Below the pieces are notes generated by a model, which saw only the letters and a list, made by a program, of their open reading frames with translations, was not told where the DNA came from and did not search any database. A stretch of DNA of 39,649 nt from an uncultured bacterium (lineage in GTDB: Bacteria > Bacillota_I > Bacilli_A > RFN20 > CAG-826): contig CASFZJ010000013.1 in NCBI GenBank assembly GCA_949299165.1, forward strand, positions 1 to 39,649, given 5' to 3'. This document shows, piece by piece, positions 7,793-17,146 of this stretch; positions within the stretch are counted from its first letter, which is position 1; each line of letters opens with the position of its first letter. The position numbers and the translations under genes are program-made.

Positions 7793-8581
7793 TTAAATAA
7801 TTTCAAATTTTTTAAGTGCATTATAAATGCCGTTTTCTTCAATTCGATCGGTAATATAAAAAGCTTCTTTTTTAGCTTCATCTTTCCCATTGCCCATACA
7901 AATTCCATACTTTACAATTTTAAACATCGAAATATCATTTAAGTCATCGCCGAATGCCATTCCTTCTTCTTTTTTTATGTTTAAATAATTAAAAATAGTT
8001 TCAATGCCTTTGCTTTTAAGAAATTCAATTGGACTAATTTCGACATTATTTTCAGCAAATCTATCATAATGAAGATTTAAGCTCTGAATTAATTCTTTTA
8101 ATTCTGCCTCATTTTCTTCCGTGATAAACACTTGGAAAGCAAGAATATCTTCGCCTTTATATTCTTTAATATCTAATGGAAATGGCTCATAAAATACACT
8201 ATAAAAATCTTTAACAATTTTTTCATCTGTAACTTTTATAAAAGTATTAAATTGGCAAATTAAGTTGTAACTTAAGTTATGCTCATTTAAAAATTTAAGC
8301 ACTTTATCACTTACTTCTTTTTTATAAAAGTCTGCATAAAGAGTTTTTCCATCGAGTATACATGAACCGCCATTACTTGTAACAAATCCATCAAATTTTA
8401 TTTTTTCAAAAGTATGTAACCCTTTTAAAGAGTAATATGATCTCGCAGAATTAATTATTAATTTAATTCCCTTTTCATGAACTTTATTTATAGCTTCAAC
8501 ACCTAATTTATTAAAATCCTTAATTTGATGATCAAACAAAGTCCAATCAAAATCAAAAAATATTGCCTTAATTTTCTCCAT
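7793..8581 (-). CDS. Cof-type HAD hydrolase
   Basis: 262-residue predicted sugar-phosphate phosphatase of the Cof/class IIB HAD type. Motif I is FFDFDWTLFD at the N-terminus, and the C-terminal motif is AFGDDLNDISM, followed by the MGN motif typical of Cof proteins. The ATG at 8581 is preferred to a TTG at 8596; neither has a Shine-Dalgarno sequence. A promoter with its -10 box six bases before the ATG suggests a leaderless message. It stands alone between the tRNA cluster and the divergent NifU gene. Substrate unknown. Confidence 0.88.
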   Translation of the reverse strand: MEKIKAIFFDFDWTLFDHQIKDFNKLGVEAINKVHEKGIKLIINSARSYYSLKGLHTFEKIKFDGFVTSNGGSCILDGKTLYADFYKKEVSDKVLKFLNEHNLSYNLICQFNTFIKVTDEKIVKDFYSVFYEPFPLDIKEYKGEDILAFQVFITEENEAELKELIQSLNLHYDRFAENNVEISPIEFLKSKGIETIFNYLNIKKEEGMAFGDDLNDISMFKIVKYGICMGNGKDEAKKEAFYITDRIEENGIYNALKKFEII

Positions 8582-8587
8582 ACGTGG

Positions 8588-8616
8588 AATATACAAGATT
8601 TCTTTATTTAAAACAA
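8588..8616 (-). promoter_or_regulatory. Promoter of the Cof-type HAD gene, abutting the ATG
   Basis: Minus-strand -35 TTGTTT (8611-8616), 17-base spacer and -10 TATATT (8588-8593). Only six bases separate the -10 box from the ATG at 8581, so transcription would start at or next to the start codon. Confidence 0.55.
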
Positions 8617-8725
8617 TATTAAATCCATGTTATTTTAGTTGCCCTATCAAAACTTCTTAAAAAATTTTGAGTATTTTGCTTTATTTTTAAAATAATAACT
8701 TATATTATAAAACACGGTGAAATTT

Positions 8726-9004
8726 ATGGAAAACGAAGAAACGATTAAATTAATTAAAAAGACTTTAGATAAAGTTAGACCATTCCTTCAAAGAGATGGC
8801 GGAGACGTAACATTTGATTCATACGAAAACGGGATTGTTTATGTAAATATCCATGGAGCGTGTGAAGGTTGCGCTCTTATAAATAATGATATCGAAGAAG
8901 GAATTGAAGTTATCCTTATGGAAGAGGTGCCAGGCGTTATTGCTGTGCGTCTTGCAAGCGATAAAGAGGCCATTCAAGAAGCAATGAAAAAAGCTGGTCA
9001 ATAG
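8726..9004 (+). CDS. NifU-like Fe-S cluster scaffold (Nfu)
   Basis: 92-residue single NifU C-terminal domain: KVRPFLQRDGGDVTF at residues 12-26 and the cluster-binding CxxC in GACEGCA. It carries Fe-S clusters to target proteins. The ATG at 8726 follows GGTGA at 8716-8720; the GTG inside that sequence (8717) would be in frame but is more likely part of the ribosome binding site. Its last codons and stop codon are built into the terminator stem shared with the convergent gene. Confidence 0.93.
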   Translation: MENEETIKLIKKTLDKVRPFLQRDGGDVTFDSYENGIVYVNIHGACEGCALINNDIEEGIEVILMEEVPGVIAVRLASDKEAIQEAMKKAGQ

Positions 9005-9019
9005 TTGACCAGCTTTTTT
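8987..9019. terminator. Shared bidirectional terminator over two stop codons
   Basis: A perfect 15-base-pair stem (8987-9001 with 9005-9019) has the three-base loop TAG, which is the stop codon of the NifU gene. The T-run on the plus strand continues into the stop codon (TTA at 9018-9020) of the convergent phosphatase gene. A-run and T-run flank both sides, so it can end transcription from either direction. Confidence 0.92.
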
Positions 9020-9797
9020 AAAGTAACATATTTTCTAACTTATTAACAATTATATAAGGCTCTAAATTTCTAACTTCTTCTCGATTATATTTCATTTGTG
9101 TTTTATCTAATTTCACTACAAAACCACCACTTTCTCTAACAATAATGTCAAAAGCAGCTGTGTCCCGTTCTTTTGTGCCTTGTGTTAATCGATAAGAAAT
9201 TTCTGCCTTTCCTTCAGCAATTAAACATGCTTTTAAACTACTTCCCTTTTTAACAACATTTGTAATTTTGTCTTTATGTTTTTCAATTGTTATTTTTTCT
9301 ATGTCTGCAAAATGATGTACACTTCTTAAACAAGTTAAATCATTAGTTTTTTCAGAAACATGAATTCTTACAGGTAAGTTTTCACGTGAAAACTTAAACG
9401 CTCCTTCGTTTTTAACTGCATAATAAATTTCACCAGGTGCCGGCACCGCAATTACGCCCGCCACAATTTCATGTTTATAACAAAGTGCGATATTTACTGT
9501 AAATTCGTCATCTTTGTGGACAAAATCTTCGGTTCCATCAAGTGGATCTACAATAAAAACATAATCATTTAATAATCGAGATTTATCATCTTTGCTTTCT
9601 TCTGTTAAAAAAGCATATGTAGGGAAATATTTTGAAAGATAGTCTCTAATTAAAACATCACTTGTTTTATCTGCTTCGGTAACAGGTGAATTATCTTCTT
9701 TTAAAACCGTATGGAAACCAGAACGATAATATTTCATAATATTTTCGCTCGCTAGTTTTGAAGCTTCAATCATTCTTTTTAATTCTTCTTGATACAT
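9018..9797 (-). CDS. Inositol monophosphatase family phosphatase (CysQ-like)
   Basis: 259-residue magnesium-dependent phosphatase of the IMPase/FIG superfamily. The metal-binding motifs are the glutamates in LTEESK and DPLDGTEDF; a later DTAAFDIIVRESGG corresponds to the third motif. The family covers inositol monophosphatase and 3'(2'),5'-bisphosphate nucleotidase; the DGTEDF variant and overall pattern lean to CysQ, but substrate choice is uncertain. Start at 9797 has GGAGGA just upstream. It is last in the ychF-to-fba gene string, separated from fba by a terminator. Confidence 0.85.
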   Translation of the reverse strand: MYQEELKRMIEASKLASENIMKYYRSGFHTVLKEDNSPVTEADKTSDVLIRDYLSKYFPTYAFLTEESKDDKSRLLNDYVFIVDPLDGTEDFVHKDDEFTVNIALCYKHEIVAGVIAVPAPGEIYYAVKNEGAFKFSRENLPVRIHVSEKTNDLTCLRSVHHFADIEKITIEKHKDKITNVVKKGSSLKACLIAEGKAEISYRLTQGTKERDTAAFDIIVRESGGFVVKLDKTQMKYNREEVRNLEPYIIVNKLENMLL

Positions 9798-9809
9798 ATT
9801 TCCTCCGCT

Positions 9810-9833
9810 AAAAAAGCCCTGCAATAGCAGGAC
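9810..9833 (-). terminator. Terminator between fba and the CysQ-like gene
   Basis: On the minus strand GTCCTGC, loop TATT and GCAGGGC (with one G-T pair) are followed by six T. The ribosome binding site of the CysQ-like gene begins four bases after the T-run, so this gene depends on read-through or on a promoter not seen here. Confidence 0.8.
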
Positions 9834-9847
9834 TTAATTTTTATTTT

Positions 9848-10726
9848 TTATTCAGCTGCTTTTCCGTAAGAGCCAAAGTTTTTAACGATTTCAATTACTT
9901 TTGCTTTGATTGCTTCACATCCAGGTTTTAATAATTTTCTTGGATCAAAACCTTTTTTATCTTTATCTAAGTCTTTACCAGCTTCAATATATTTTCTTGT
10001 AGCGTCAGCAAATACTAATTGGAGTTCTGTATTAACGTTAACTTTACTAACGCCAAGAGTAATTGCTTGTCTTACCATGTCATAAGGAATACCAGTTCCA
10101 CCATGTAAAACTAATGGTTTTCCGTTTGTTGTTTCTTGAATTTTCTTTAAAACATCAAAATCAAGACCTTTCCAATCTGCTGGATAAATTCCATGAATAT
10201 TTCCAATACCAGCAGCTAAGAAATCAACACCAAGTTCTGCAATAATTCTACATTCTTCTGGATCTGCTTTTTCTCCGGCTGAAGTGACACCATCTTCACT
10301 TCCACCAATTCCACCAACTTCACATTCAATGGATAAGCCTTTTGAATGAGCGAGAGCGATTAATTCTTTACTTTTTGCTAAATTTTCTTCAAATGGATAG
10401 TGTGAACCATCAAACATAACGCTTGTAAATCCCGCTTCAATACAAGCTTTTGCGCCTTCATATGAACCATGGTCAAGGTGTAAAGCAACTGGAACAGTAA
10501 TGTGTAAAGCTTCATAAATGTTTTTAACCATTGTTGCAACAGTTTTATAACCACACATATATTTTGCAGCGCCTTCAGAAACTTCCAAGATAACTGGTGT
10601 TTTCGTTTCTTCGACTGCCTCTAAAATTGCTTTTGTCCATTCAAGATTGTTGATGTTAAAAGCCGCGATTGCATAATGACCAGCATGAGCTTTGTTGATC
10701 ATTTCGGTAGCACTTACCAATGCCAT
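9848..10726 (-). CDS. fba: Class II fructose-bisphosphate aldolase
   Basis: Cleaves fructose 1,6-bisphosphate to the two triose phosphates in glycolysis. 292 residues; zinc ligands are visible in ALHLDHGS, in the glutamate of ECEVGG, and in histidines of GNIHGIY and VLHGGTG. These motifs mark the metal-dependent class II enzyme. Start has AGGAGG with normal spacing. It follows rpoE by 35 bases, as in Bacillus, where pyrG lies between them; pyrG is absent here. Confidence 0.97.
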   Translation of the reverse strand: MALVSATEMINKAHAGHYAIAAFNINNLEWTKAILEAVEETKTPVILEVSEGAAKYMCGYKTVATMVKNIYEALHITVPVALHLDHGSYEGAKACIEAGFTSVMFDGSHYPFEENLAKSKELIALAHSKGLSIECEVGGIGGSEDGVTSAGEKADPEECRIIAELGVDFLAAGIGNIHGIYPADWKGLDFDVLKKIQETTNGKPLVLHGGTGIPYDMVRQAITLGVSKVNVNTELQLVFADATRKYIEAGKDLDKDKKGFDPRKLLKPGCEAIKAKVIEIVKNFGSYGKAAE

Positions 10727-10761
10727 TTTTTAATCCTCCTAAAAATTTATTTACACCTAAA

Positions 10762-11181
10762 TTAATCTAATTTAGATGAGCTGTCATAATCATTGGAACG
10801 ATCGTCGTCATCATCTTCGTCAGAATCATCGTCCTTTAAACCTTCAGCTTCAATTTCTTCCTTATCATATTCTTCAAGGTCAGTATTAGCTTTGGTTTCT
10901 TCTTCAATGTCACTATAAACATCGTTCATATCAATGTGAACTTTGTCATATGTTTGATTGATTCTTAAATCCCATTCATTATCACCTAATGTAACAAATC
11001 TTCCATCAAGTGATAAGTTTGTATAAAAAGTTGAAATTAACTCTTCTTTTTGTTCTTCAGTCAAACCGATTCTTTCACTGACTGCGTTGAATAATTCAGC
11101 AAATTTTGTGATTTTATTTACTTCTTTTAAATATGAATATGCAACGTCAACCATTGATTCATTTCTATAATTTTCTGCCAT
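10762..11181 (-). CDS. rpoE: RNA polymerase delta subunit
   Basis: 139 residues: an N-terminal HARE-type winged helix (about residues 10-85, with the WDLR motif at its end) and an acidic tail of mostly Asp and Glu from about residue 95. Delta speeds recycling of RNA polymerase and alters promoter choice in Bacilli; its presence is a taxonomic marker. Ribosome binding site GAGAGGA precedes the ATG. The gene has a 67-base gap from gltX, in which an AT-rich promoter is possible. The last part of the tail is highly repetitive in Asp. Confidence 0.93.
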   Translation of the reverse strand: MAENYRNESMVDVAYSYLKEVNKITKFAELFNAVSERIGLTEEQKEELISTFYTNLSLDGRFVTLGDNEWDLRINQTYDKVHIDMNDVYSDIEEETKANTDLEEYDKEEIEAEGLKDDDSDEDDDDDRSNDYDSSSKLD

Positions 11182-11248
11182 GTTAATTTTCCTCTCGCGT
11201 TATAAATTATAAATAATTAAGTTGTAAAATACTACTCAATATTACAGT

Positions 11249-12688
11249 CTATTCAAGTCTTAAAAGCGACTCTTCTTTGCCTAAAATGTCGATAATATTA
11301 AACATTTCAATACCATGCATCGCCCCAGTTAATTTAATACGAATTGGCATGTACAAATCTTTTCCTTTAATTCCAGTTTCGCTTTGAACATGTTTAAAAA
11401 GGTTTTTAACATTAATTTCATTAATTTCATCGAGGTTTTGCAAGGATTTTTTGAAAATTTCAATAACTTTTCCTGAAGTTGGTTTTTCTAAAATTGCTTT
11501 TTCTTCTTCATCGAGATTTTCTTTTTTAACAACAATTTCGTTGAGTAAATCAACAATTTCTTGTCCGTTTCGAATTTCTTGTTTAAATATTAAAGAAATC
11601 TTTTTAAGATCTTCATCACTCTTATTAGCAAGGAATTCGACTTTTTTCATAAATGGAAGAATAAAGTTAAAATATTCTTCATCGCTTAAATGTTTTATGT
11701 GATAACTATTGGTCCATAAAAGTCTCTTGTTATCAAACATCGATGGCGAAGAGCTCAGTCTTGCTGGGTCAAACGCTTTAATTGCCTCTTCTTTTGTAAA
11801 AATTTCTTGGTTATTTTCGCTTGTCCAACCAAGTAAAAAGAGGAAATTAAAGATAGCTTCTGGGAGATATCCAAGTTCCTTATATTGAGACATAAATTGA
11901 AGAATGTTGTGATCTCTTTTGGAAAGTTTCTTTCCATTTGGATTAACAATAATTGTCATGTGTCCAAATTGAGGTGGTTCCCATCCAAAATATTCATAAA
12001 TTTGTAATTGTTTTGGAGTGTTAGAAAGGTGTTCTTCGCCTCTTAAAACATGAGTAATTTCCATTAAATGGTCATCAATAACAACAGCAAAATTATAAGT
12101 AGGAATTCCATTTGATTTCATAATTACAAAATCGCCAATATCGTTGCTATTAAAAGAAACATCACCACGGACTAAATCATGAAATTTAAATTCATGATTT
12201 TCCATCATTTTTAATCTTATAGTTGGTTTTCTACCTTCTTTTTTATATTTCTCTTTTTCTTCTACAGTTAAATTTAAACAATGTCTATTGTATTTAAATG
12301 ATTTAACACCACGAGAAAGTTGTTCTTCTTTCATTTCAGCAAGTTCATCTTCACTACAATAACATTCATAAGCTACACCCATATCAACAAGTTTTTGAGC
12401 ATACATTTTATAAATATCGAGTTTTTCCATTTGCCTATATGGTGCATATTTAGAATTTGGTTTTTCTGGAGACTCATCAGGAACAATTCCAAGCCAGATT
12501 AAATCATGAAGTTGGCTTTCTTCTGCACCTGGAATATTTCTTTCAATGTCCGTATCTTCAATTCTAAAAACAAAATCTCCATTATATTTTTTTGCATATA
12601 AGTAATTAAATAAAGCACTACGAGCTCCACCGATATGTAAATATCCGGTTGGAGAAGGTGCATATCTCACTCTAACTTTCTTTTCCAT
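11249..12688 (-). CDS. gltX: Glutamyl-tRNA synthetase
   Basis: Charges tRNA-Glu (and perhaps tRNA-Gln). 479 residues with the class I signatures: HIGG in SPTGYLHIGGARSALFNYL at the N-terminus and KLSKRD in the middle. Cysteines in YECYCSEDEL and NRHC may form the zinc site seen in some members. Ribosome binding site GAGGTG lies inside the end of the upstream gene; only two bases separate it from ispF. Whether it is the non-discriminating form cannot be told from the sequence. Confidence 0.97.
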   Translation of the reverse strand: MEKKVRVRYAPSPTGYLHIGGARSALFNYLYAKKYNGDFVFRIEDTDIERNIPGAEESQLHDLIWLGIVPDESPEKPNSKYAPYRQMEKLDIYKMYAQKLVDMGVAYECYCSEDELAEMKEEQLSRGVKSFKYNRHCLNLTVEEKEKYKKEGRKPTIRLKMMENHEFKFHDLVRGDVSFNSNDIGDFVIMKSNGIPTYNFAVVIDDHLMEITHVLRGEEHLSNTPKQLQIYEYFGWEPPQFGHMTIIVNPNGKKLSKRDHNILQFMSQYKELGYLPEAIFNFLFLLGWTSENNQEIFTKEEAIKAFDPARLSSSPSMFDNKRLLWTNSYHIKHLSDEEYFNFILPFMKKVEFLANKSDEDLKKISLIFKQEIRNGQEIVDLLNEIVVKKENLDEEEKAILEKPTSGKVIEIFKKSLQNLDEINEINVKNLFKHVQSETGIKGKDLYMPIRIKLTGAMHGIEMFNIIDILGKEESLLRLE

Positions 12689-12690
12689 AA

Positions 12691-13167
12691 CTACATCACC
12701 TCATCTATTAACACAATCGAATAAGCTTCAATCGCTTCCGTGCGACCTACAGGTCCAACACCCTCATTGGTGCCTGCTTTAATCGAAATTTGTTCGATTT
12801 CAATTCCTAAATTCTCAGAAATTTTTTCCTTCATTTTTTCCAAAAACACCTTCAATTTAGGCTTTTCACAAGAAATAAAAGCATCAATATTCACAATTTT
12901 AAACTTTTTTTCTTTAAGTAAATCTTTCGTATATTTTAAAAAATATAATGAACTAATATTCTTATATTTATCATCACTTGGCGGAAAATGTTTCCCTAAA
13001 TCACCGACATTTAAAGCACCAAATATTGATTCTACAATCGCGTGAATTAAACAATCTCCATCGCTGTGACTTTCTAATCCGTATTCGCTTGGAATATTGA
13101 CTCCACCAAGAATTAAAGGAACACCTTTTTTTAAAACATGTATATCTTTACTAAAACCAACTTTCAT
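12691..13167 (-). CDS. ispF: 2-C-methyl-D-erythritol 2,4-cyclodiphosphate synthase
   Basis: MEP-pathway enzyme that cyclises CDP-methylerythritol 2-phosphate. 158 residues; zinc ligands in SKDIHVL (Asp and His) and in the DCLIHAI histidine, plus the GTNEGVGPVGRTEAI end motif. Complements ispD at 4685-5383. Located in a tight run with ychF upstream (two-base gap, no Shine-Dalgarno) and gltX downstream (two-base gap). Confidence 0.96.
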   Translation of the reverse strand: MKVGFSKDIHVLKKGVPLILGGVNIPSEYGLESHSDGDCLIHAIVESIFGALNVGDLGKHFPPSDDKYKNISSLYFLKYTKDLLKEKKFKIVNIDAFISCEKPKLKVFLEKMKEKISENLGIEIEQISIKAGTNEGVGPVGRTEAIEAYSIVLIDEVM

Positions 13168-13169
13168 AA

Positions 13170-14273
13170 TTAAACATTGAATCTAAAGAAGAAAATATCT
13201 CCATCTTTAGCTGCATAATCTTTTCCTTCAACTCTTAATTTTCCTGCTTCTTTTAAAGCGGCTTCACTTTTATATTCCATGATATCTTGATAAGTATAAA
13301 CTTCTGCTTTGATAAAACCTTTTTTGAAATCTGTGTGAATGATTCCAGCACAATCTGGGGCAGTCATGCCATTTTTAAAGGTCCACGCTCTAACTTCATC
13401 CGCACCAACTGTGAAAAATGTTGATAAATTTAGTAATTTATAAGCGCTTTTAGCAAGTTGATCAAGCCCGCTCATCTCAACACCAAGCGTTTTTAAAAAT
13501 TCTGTTTTTTCTTCTTTTGAATATTTAGAAAGTTCAGCTTCAATCTCACAACTTACTGCAATCGCCTGAGCATTTTCTTTTGCGGCATATTCTTTAACTT
13601 CGTTATAAAATTTACAATTTTCAAGATTTGATAAATCAGAATCTGCAACATTAGCAACATAAATAATAGGCTTTAAAGTTAAAAAGTTAAAATTTTTCAT
13701 AATTTTAGCTTCTTCTTCATTAAGGGCCATACCTCTTAAAGCCTTACCTTCTTGTAAAAGAAGTTTTGCTCTATTTAAAACATTTACTTCATAAAGAGCT
13801 TCTTTGTCTTTAGAAATACGTGCCTTATTTTCGATTTTGGAAAGACGATTTTGGCAACTTTCTAAATCAGCCATTACAAGTTCAAGATTAATAATCTCAA
13901 TATCTCTAATCGGATCAACTGTATTTTCAACATGAATTATCTCAGGGTTTTCGAAACATCTAACTACTTCAATAATTGCATCAGTCTCTCTAATATGTGA
14001 CAAAAATTGGTTTCCTAAACCTTCACCCTTACTTGCGCCTTTAACAAGACCTGCAATATCACAAAATTCAAAAGTTGAATAGATAGTTTTCTTAGGATTA
14101 AAAATTTTAACTAAATTTTCTACCCTTTCATCAGGAACAATAACAGTTCCAACATTTGGATTAATAGTTGCGAATGGATAATTTGCTGCTTCGACATTAC
14201 TATTTGTGATTGCGTTAAATAAAGTTGACTTCCCAACATTTGGTAAACCAACAATTCCAGCTTTTAAACCCAT
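13170..14273 (-). CDS. ychF: Redox-regulated ribosome-associated ATPase YchF/OLA1
   Basis: 367-residue translational P-loop NTPase with G1 motif GLPNVGKST at residues 8-16, a DIAGLVKGASKGEGLG switch motif, and a C-terminal TGS domain (about residues 280-367). YchF proteins prefer ATP because the usual NKxD motif is altered; here it reads NVAD. First gene of the ychF-ispF-gltX unit. AGGAG lies upstream of the ATG, and a TATAAT at 14302-14307 region could be its -10 box, though no good -35 is seen. Confidence 0.95.
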   Translation of the reverse strand: MGLKAGIVGLPNVGKSTLFNAITNSNVEAANYPFATINPNVGTVIVPDERVENLVKIFNPKKTIYSTFEFCDIAGLVKGASKGEGLGNQFLSHIRETDAIIEVVRCFENPEIIHVENTVDPIRDIEIINLELVMADLESCQNRLSKIENKARISKDKEALYEVNVLNRAKLLLQEGKALRGMALNEEEAKIMKNFNFLTLKPIIYVANVADSDLSNLENCKFYNEVKEYAAKENAQAIAVSCEIEAELSKYSKEEKTEFLKTLGVEMSGLDQLAKSAYKLLNLSTFFTVGADEVRAWTFKNGMTAPDCAGIIHTDFKKGFIKAEVYTYQDIMEYKSEAALKEAGKLRVEGKDYAAKDGDIFFFRFNV

Positions 14274-14317
14274 AGAATAAATACTCCTAAATCGTTGATA
14301 TTATATAGTAATATTTC

Positions 14318-14348
14318 AAAAAAATCATTAAAACTAGTGTTTTAATGA
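14318..14348 (-). terminator. Terminator of the fused ABC transporter operon
   Basis: A perfect ten-base-pair stem (TCATTAAAAC/GTTTTAATGA) with a four-base loop is followed on the minus strand by seven T. It lies about 40 bases beyond the last gene of the ABC pair. The stem is AT-rich, so its strength is uncertain. Confidence 0.7.
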
Positions 14349-14386
14349 AACAAAAAATCTATAAATTTTGGGAAGATTTTGCTCTA

Positions 14387-17146
14387 CTAGTTAGCTTTTT
14401 TCAAAACTTTATTTACTGAAGTTGTTGAAATTATGATGATAAAACCCGCAACAAGAAAAATTGAAATTATTGCAAGAGGCGAAAAAACGTTAACATTGCC
14501 CAGGCCAATCATATTTCCAATAGCTTTACTAACAAAAAAATTAATAAAAATTAAACTTACTAAAGAAGTCAAAATACAAACCCCAGATTGTAAAAAATTA
14601 TCACAAAAGAACATTTTAAGAATTTGAAAATTGTTGAAACCTAAAGTTTTTAGCAATTTTATTTCGTTAACTTCTTCAAGTGCGTTTATATATGAAATTA
14701 TCAAACTTAAAATTATTGAACTTATAATACTCACTAATGAAAAGCCATAAAGAATATAGGTTAAAAATTTAGTTGATTCTTCAATACTGTTTTCTATTTC
14801 TAGCATCGGATTTTTAAATTCATAATCTGCAAACAAACTATTTAGTTTTTCCAAACTTTTTTCATCTACTTTCTCTTCTGTTTCAAAAATAATTGAGTTC
14901 GGTATTAATCTAAAAGATGATATTCTAAATAAATCTCGAAAAAGAGATATCGTGTAATCTTTATTTTGATAAATCGAAACGCTTTTATCCTCCTCAACAA
15001 TATCTTTTATAGTTAGTTTTATAGTCCTAAAAGTCGTATCTAATATGCCACCATTTAACTCACTATTCACCAACATTGTTGCAAATATTTCAGTATTTTT
15101 AATATTGTTTTTGTTTAAAATCTCTGCAAATCCGTCACTAATTACAATTTCTTTAATAGATAAGGGTTCTTGTATTGCCTTAAATTTAAGGTTGTTTGAA
15201 GCCGGATTTAATGCAAATCCATTCACGACATTTTTTGGAGTTTCAATGTTATAAATCTCTTCTACATTAACTCTTGAATAGGCGTCGATAATTTGATTCA
15301 GATCTTCTTCATATAAAGAGAAAAATGTTGGATTGTTAAATCCTGTAAAAATCGATGTTCCGTTATTATAATATCCTGCATTTGTTGAATAATAATAATT
15401 TTTAAAGCGCAATCCGTTTTGTTTCGCAATTTCGACCAATCCAACATCAACAGCATCCTTAAAAGCATTAAAAACATAAATATAATTTTTATTATTTTTT
15501 TGCTCATAAGTTAAAGGTCTATATTCTTCTGAATCAATTTCAAAAATATAATCTTTGTATCTTTCATCATAAAAAAGTTTATTAAGTAGAATATTTTGAA
15601 ACTCTCTTGTTTCAACATAATAAACTTTCTTAAACATCCACGGATATTCTTCTATTTTATTTGGTCGGTTTGATGTTGGAAATCTCATTTGTTCTTCGAA
15701 TAAAACTTCATTAAATAAGGTGTTAGTATGATAAACTCTATTTTTGTTGTCAAAAATTACTCCCTTAACTTTAAAAAGTTGTTCATCAGTATATTCCCAA
15801 GAATAATTAGCAAGTTCTAAAGAAACAAAGTAGTCATTTTCTTTTAAATAATTTCCAAGAGATTCGAAGTCTCTTAATATTTGCAATTCTAAACACATGC
15901 TTTTCATCTGATCAAAAGTTATGGAAATTATAATTTCATCATCTTTTAAAGGACTTTCTAATTTTGGATAAATTTCGTAAGAGTTATCTTCGTCTAAATA
16001 TATAAATTCATTAAAATGCCTGGCTGTAAAACCACTAATTTCATTTTTTAATGTTTTATTAACTGAATATAAAGTGTTTTCATCAATAAAATAATTCTCA
16101 AAATCTACAAGATAATTCACGCCGTATCTGTTAATATCCATGGAATAATGAGCCATCAAATTTTGTACTGCACTATTAGGTGCAGAATAATAATCATAAA
16201 GTTCATTATTTGAATTCTTTTTTGTTAAAACTACTTCATTCGCACTTACTATTGAGCTAAACGAAGATGAAATTGAATCATTTAAACTGTTAGTTAAAGT
16301 TATCGCTAAACCACATGAAATTAAAGAAAGCGAAAATAATAAATTTTTTATAAGATTTCTAATTTTTCTGTTTTTTCCTAAATTTTTAAAATGTGCAAAA
16401 ATGAACTTTTTACTTAAAATTCCTTCTCTTTTTTTCTTACTTAATTGCATTATTTGCATTTTTTCAACAACTTTTTCTTTCTCGTGAAAAATGTGGCGAA
16501 TGTTTTCACGACTAAATTCAAGTATATCGTCTGAATACTTTTCAGCGTTTTCTCTATCGTGAGTTACCAAAATAACAGTTGTATATGATGAAATAGCTTT
16601 TAATAATTCAAAAACATTTTTAGTATTAGTTTCATCCAAACTTCCAGTTGGTTCATCACAAAAGATAATTTCAGGCGATGAAACCATAGCTCTTGCTATT
16701 GCAACTCTTTGCTTTTCTCCTCCACTTAAATCTTTGACAAAAGAATCTTTTAAGTTAGATATTTCTAATAATCGAAGTATTTCCTCAAGCCTTTTTAACT
16801 TCACTTCTTCTTTTTCGTTAACAATTCCATCTAGCACAATACGGATATTATTTGAAACAGTATCTTCTTCAAATAAACTAAAATTTTGGAACACAAAACC
16901 AAAATTTTTAAGTCTGAAATCATTTTGTTCTCTTTTACTCATCTTTTTATAAGAAGAAGAATCACACTTAATATCTCCATCAAAGTCTAGATCTTGTAAC
17001 GAGAGTATTTTAAGCAAAGTTGACTTACCACAGCCACTCTCTCCAATTATTGAATAGAACTTTTTCTCTTGAAATGAGTAGCTGAAATTGTCAAAAATTA
17101 GTCTTTTATTATATTTTTTTGATACATTTAAAATTTCTAGCCTCAT
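14387..17146 (-). CDS. ABC transporter, ATPase fused to FtsX-type permease (919 aa)
   Basis: MacB-type layout in one chain: ATPase at residues 1 to about 215 (Walker A GESGCGKST at 35-43, signature LSGGEKQR at 140-147, Walker B IIFCDEPTG at 160-168), first membrane helix at about 266-286, a large extracytoplasmic domain of some 480 residues, then three helices at the C-terminus. In this class the membrane part usually transmits force rather than forming a channel. The substrate is unknown; peptides, antibiotics or lipids are possible. It overlaps the paralogous gene upstream by four bases (ATGA), so the two chains probably form a heterodimer. Confidence 0.88.
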   Translation of the reverse strand: MRLEILNVSKKYNKRLIFDNFSYSFQEKKFYSIIGESGCGKSTLLKILSLQDLDFDGDIKCDSSSYKKMSKREQNDFRLKNFGFVFQNFSLFEEDTVSNNIRIVLDGIVNEKEEVKLKRLEEILRLLEISNLKDSFVKDLSGGEKQRVAIARAMVSSPEIIFCDEPTGSLDETNTKNVFELLKAISSYTTVILVTHDRENAEKYSDDILEFSRENIRHIFHEKEKVVEKMQIMQLSKKKREGILSKKFIFAHFKNLGKNRKIRNLIKNLLFSLSLISCGLAITLTNSLNDSISSSFSSIVSANEVVLTKKNSNNELYDYYSAPNSAVQNLMAHYSMDINRYGVNYLVDFENYFIDENTLYSVNKTLKNEISGFTARHFNEFIYLDEDNSYEIYPKLESPLKDDEIIISITFDQMKSMCLELQILRDFESLGNYLKENDYFVSLELANYSWEYTDEQLFKVKGVIFDNKNRVYHTNTLFNEVLFEEQMRFPTSNRPNKIEEYPWMFKKVYYVETREFQNILLNKLFYDERYKDYIFEIDSEEYRPLTYEQKNNKNYIYVFNAFKDAVDVGLVEIAKQNGLRFKNYYYSTNAGYYNNGTSIFTGFNNPTFFSLYEEDLNQIIDAYSRVNVEEIYNIETPKNVVNGFALNPASNNLKFKAIQEPLSIKEIVISDGFAEILNKNNIKNTEIFATMLVNSELNGGILDTTFRTIKLTIKDIVEEDKSVSIYQNKDYTISLFRDLFRISSFRLIPNSIIFETEEKVDEKSLEKLNSLFADYEFKNPMLEIENSIEESTKFLTYILYGFSLVSIISSIILSLIISYINALEEVNEIKLLKTLGFNNFQILKMFFCDNFLQSGVCILTSLVSLIFINFFVSKAIGNMIGLGNVNVFSPLAIISIFLVAGFIIIISTTSVNKVLKKAN

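Noticed and set aside
16101-16300. Frameshift or gene decay in the long ABC gene
   Set aside because: The reading frame is intact over 919 codons; the low similarity of the outer domain is normal for this family.
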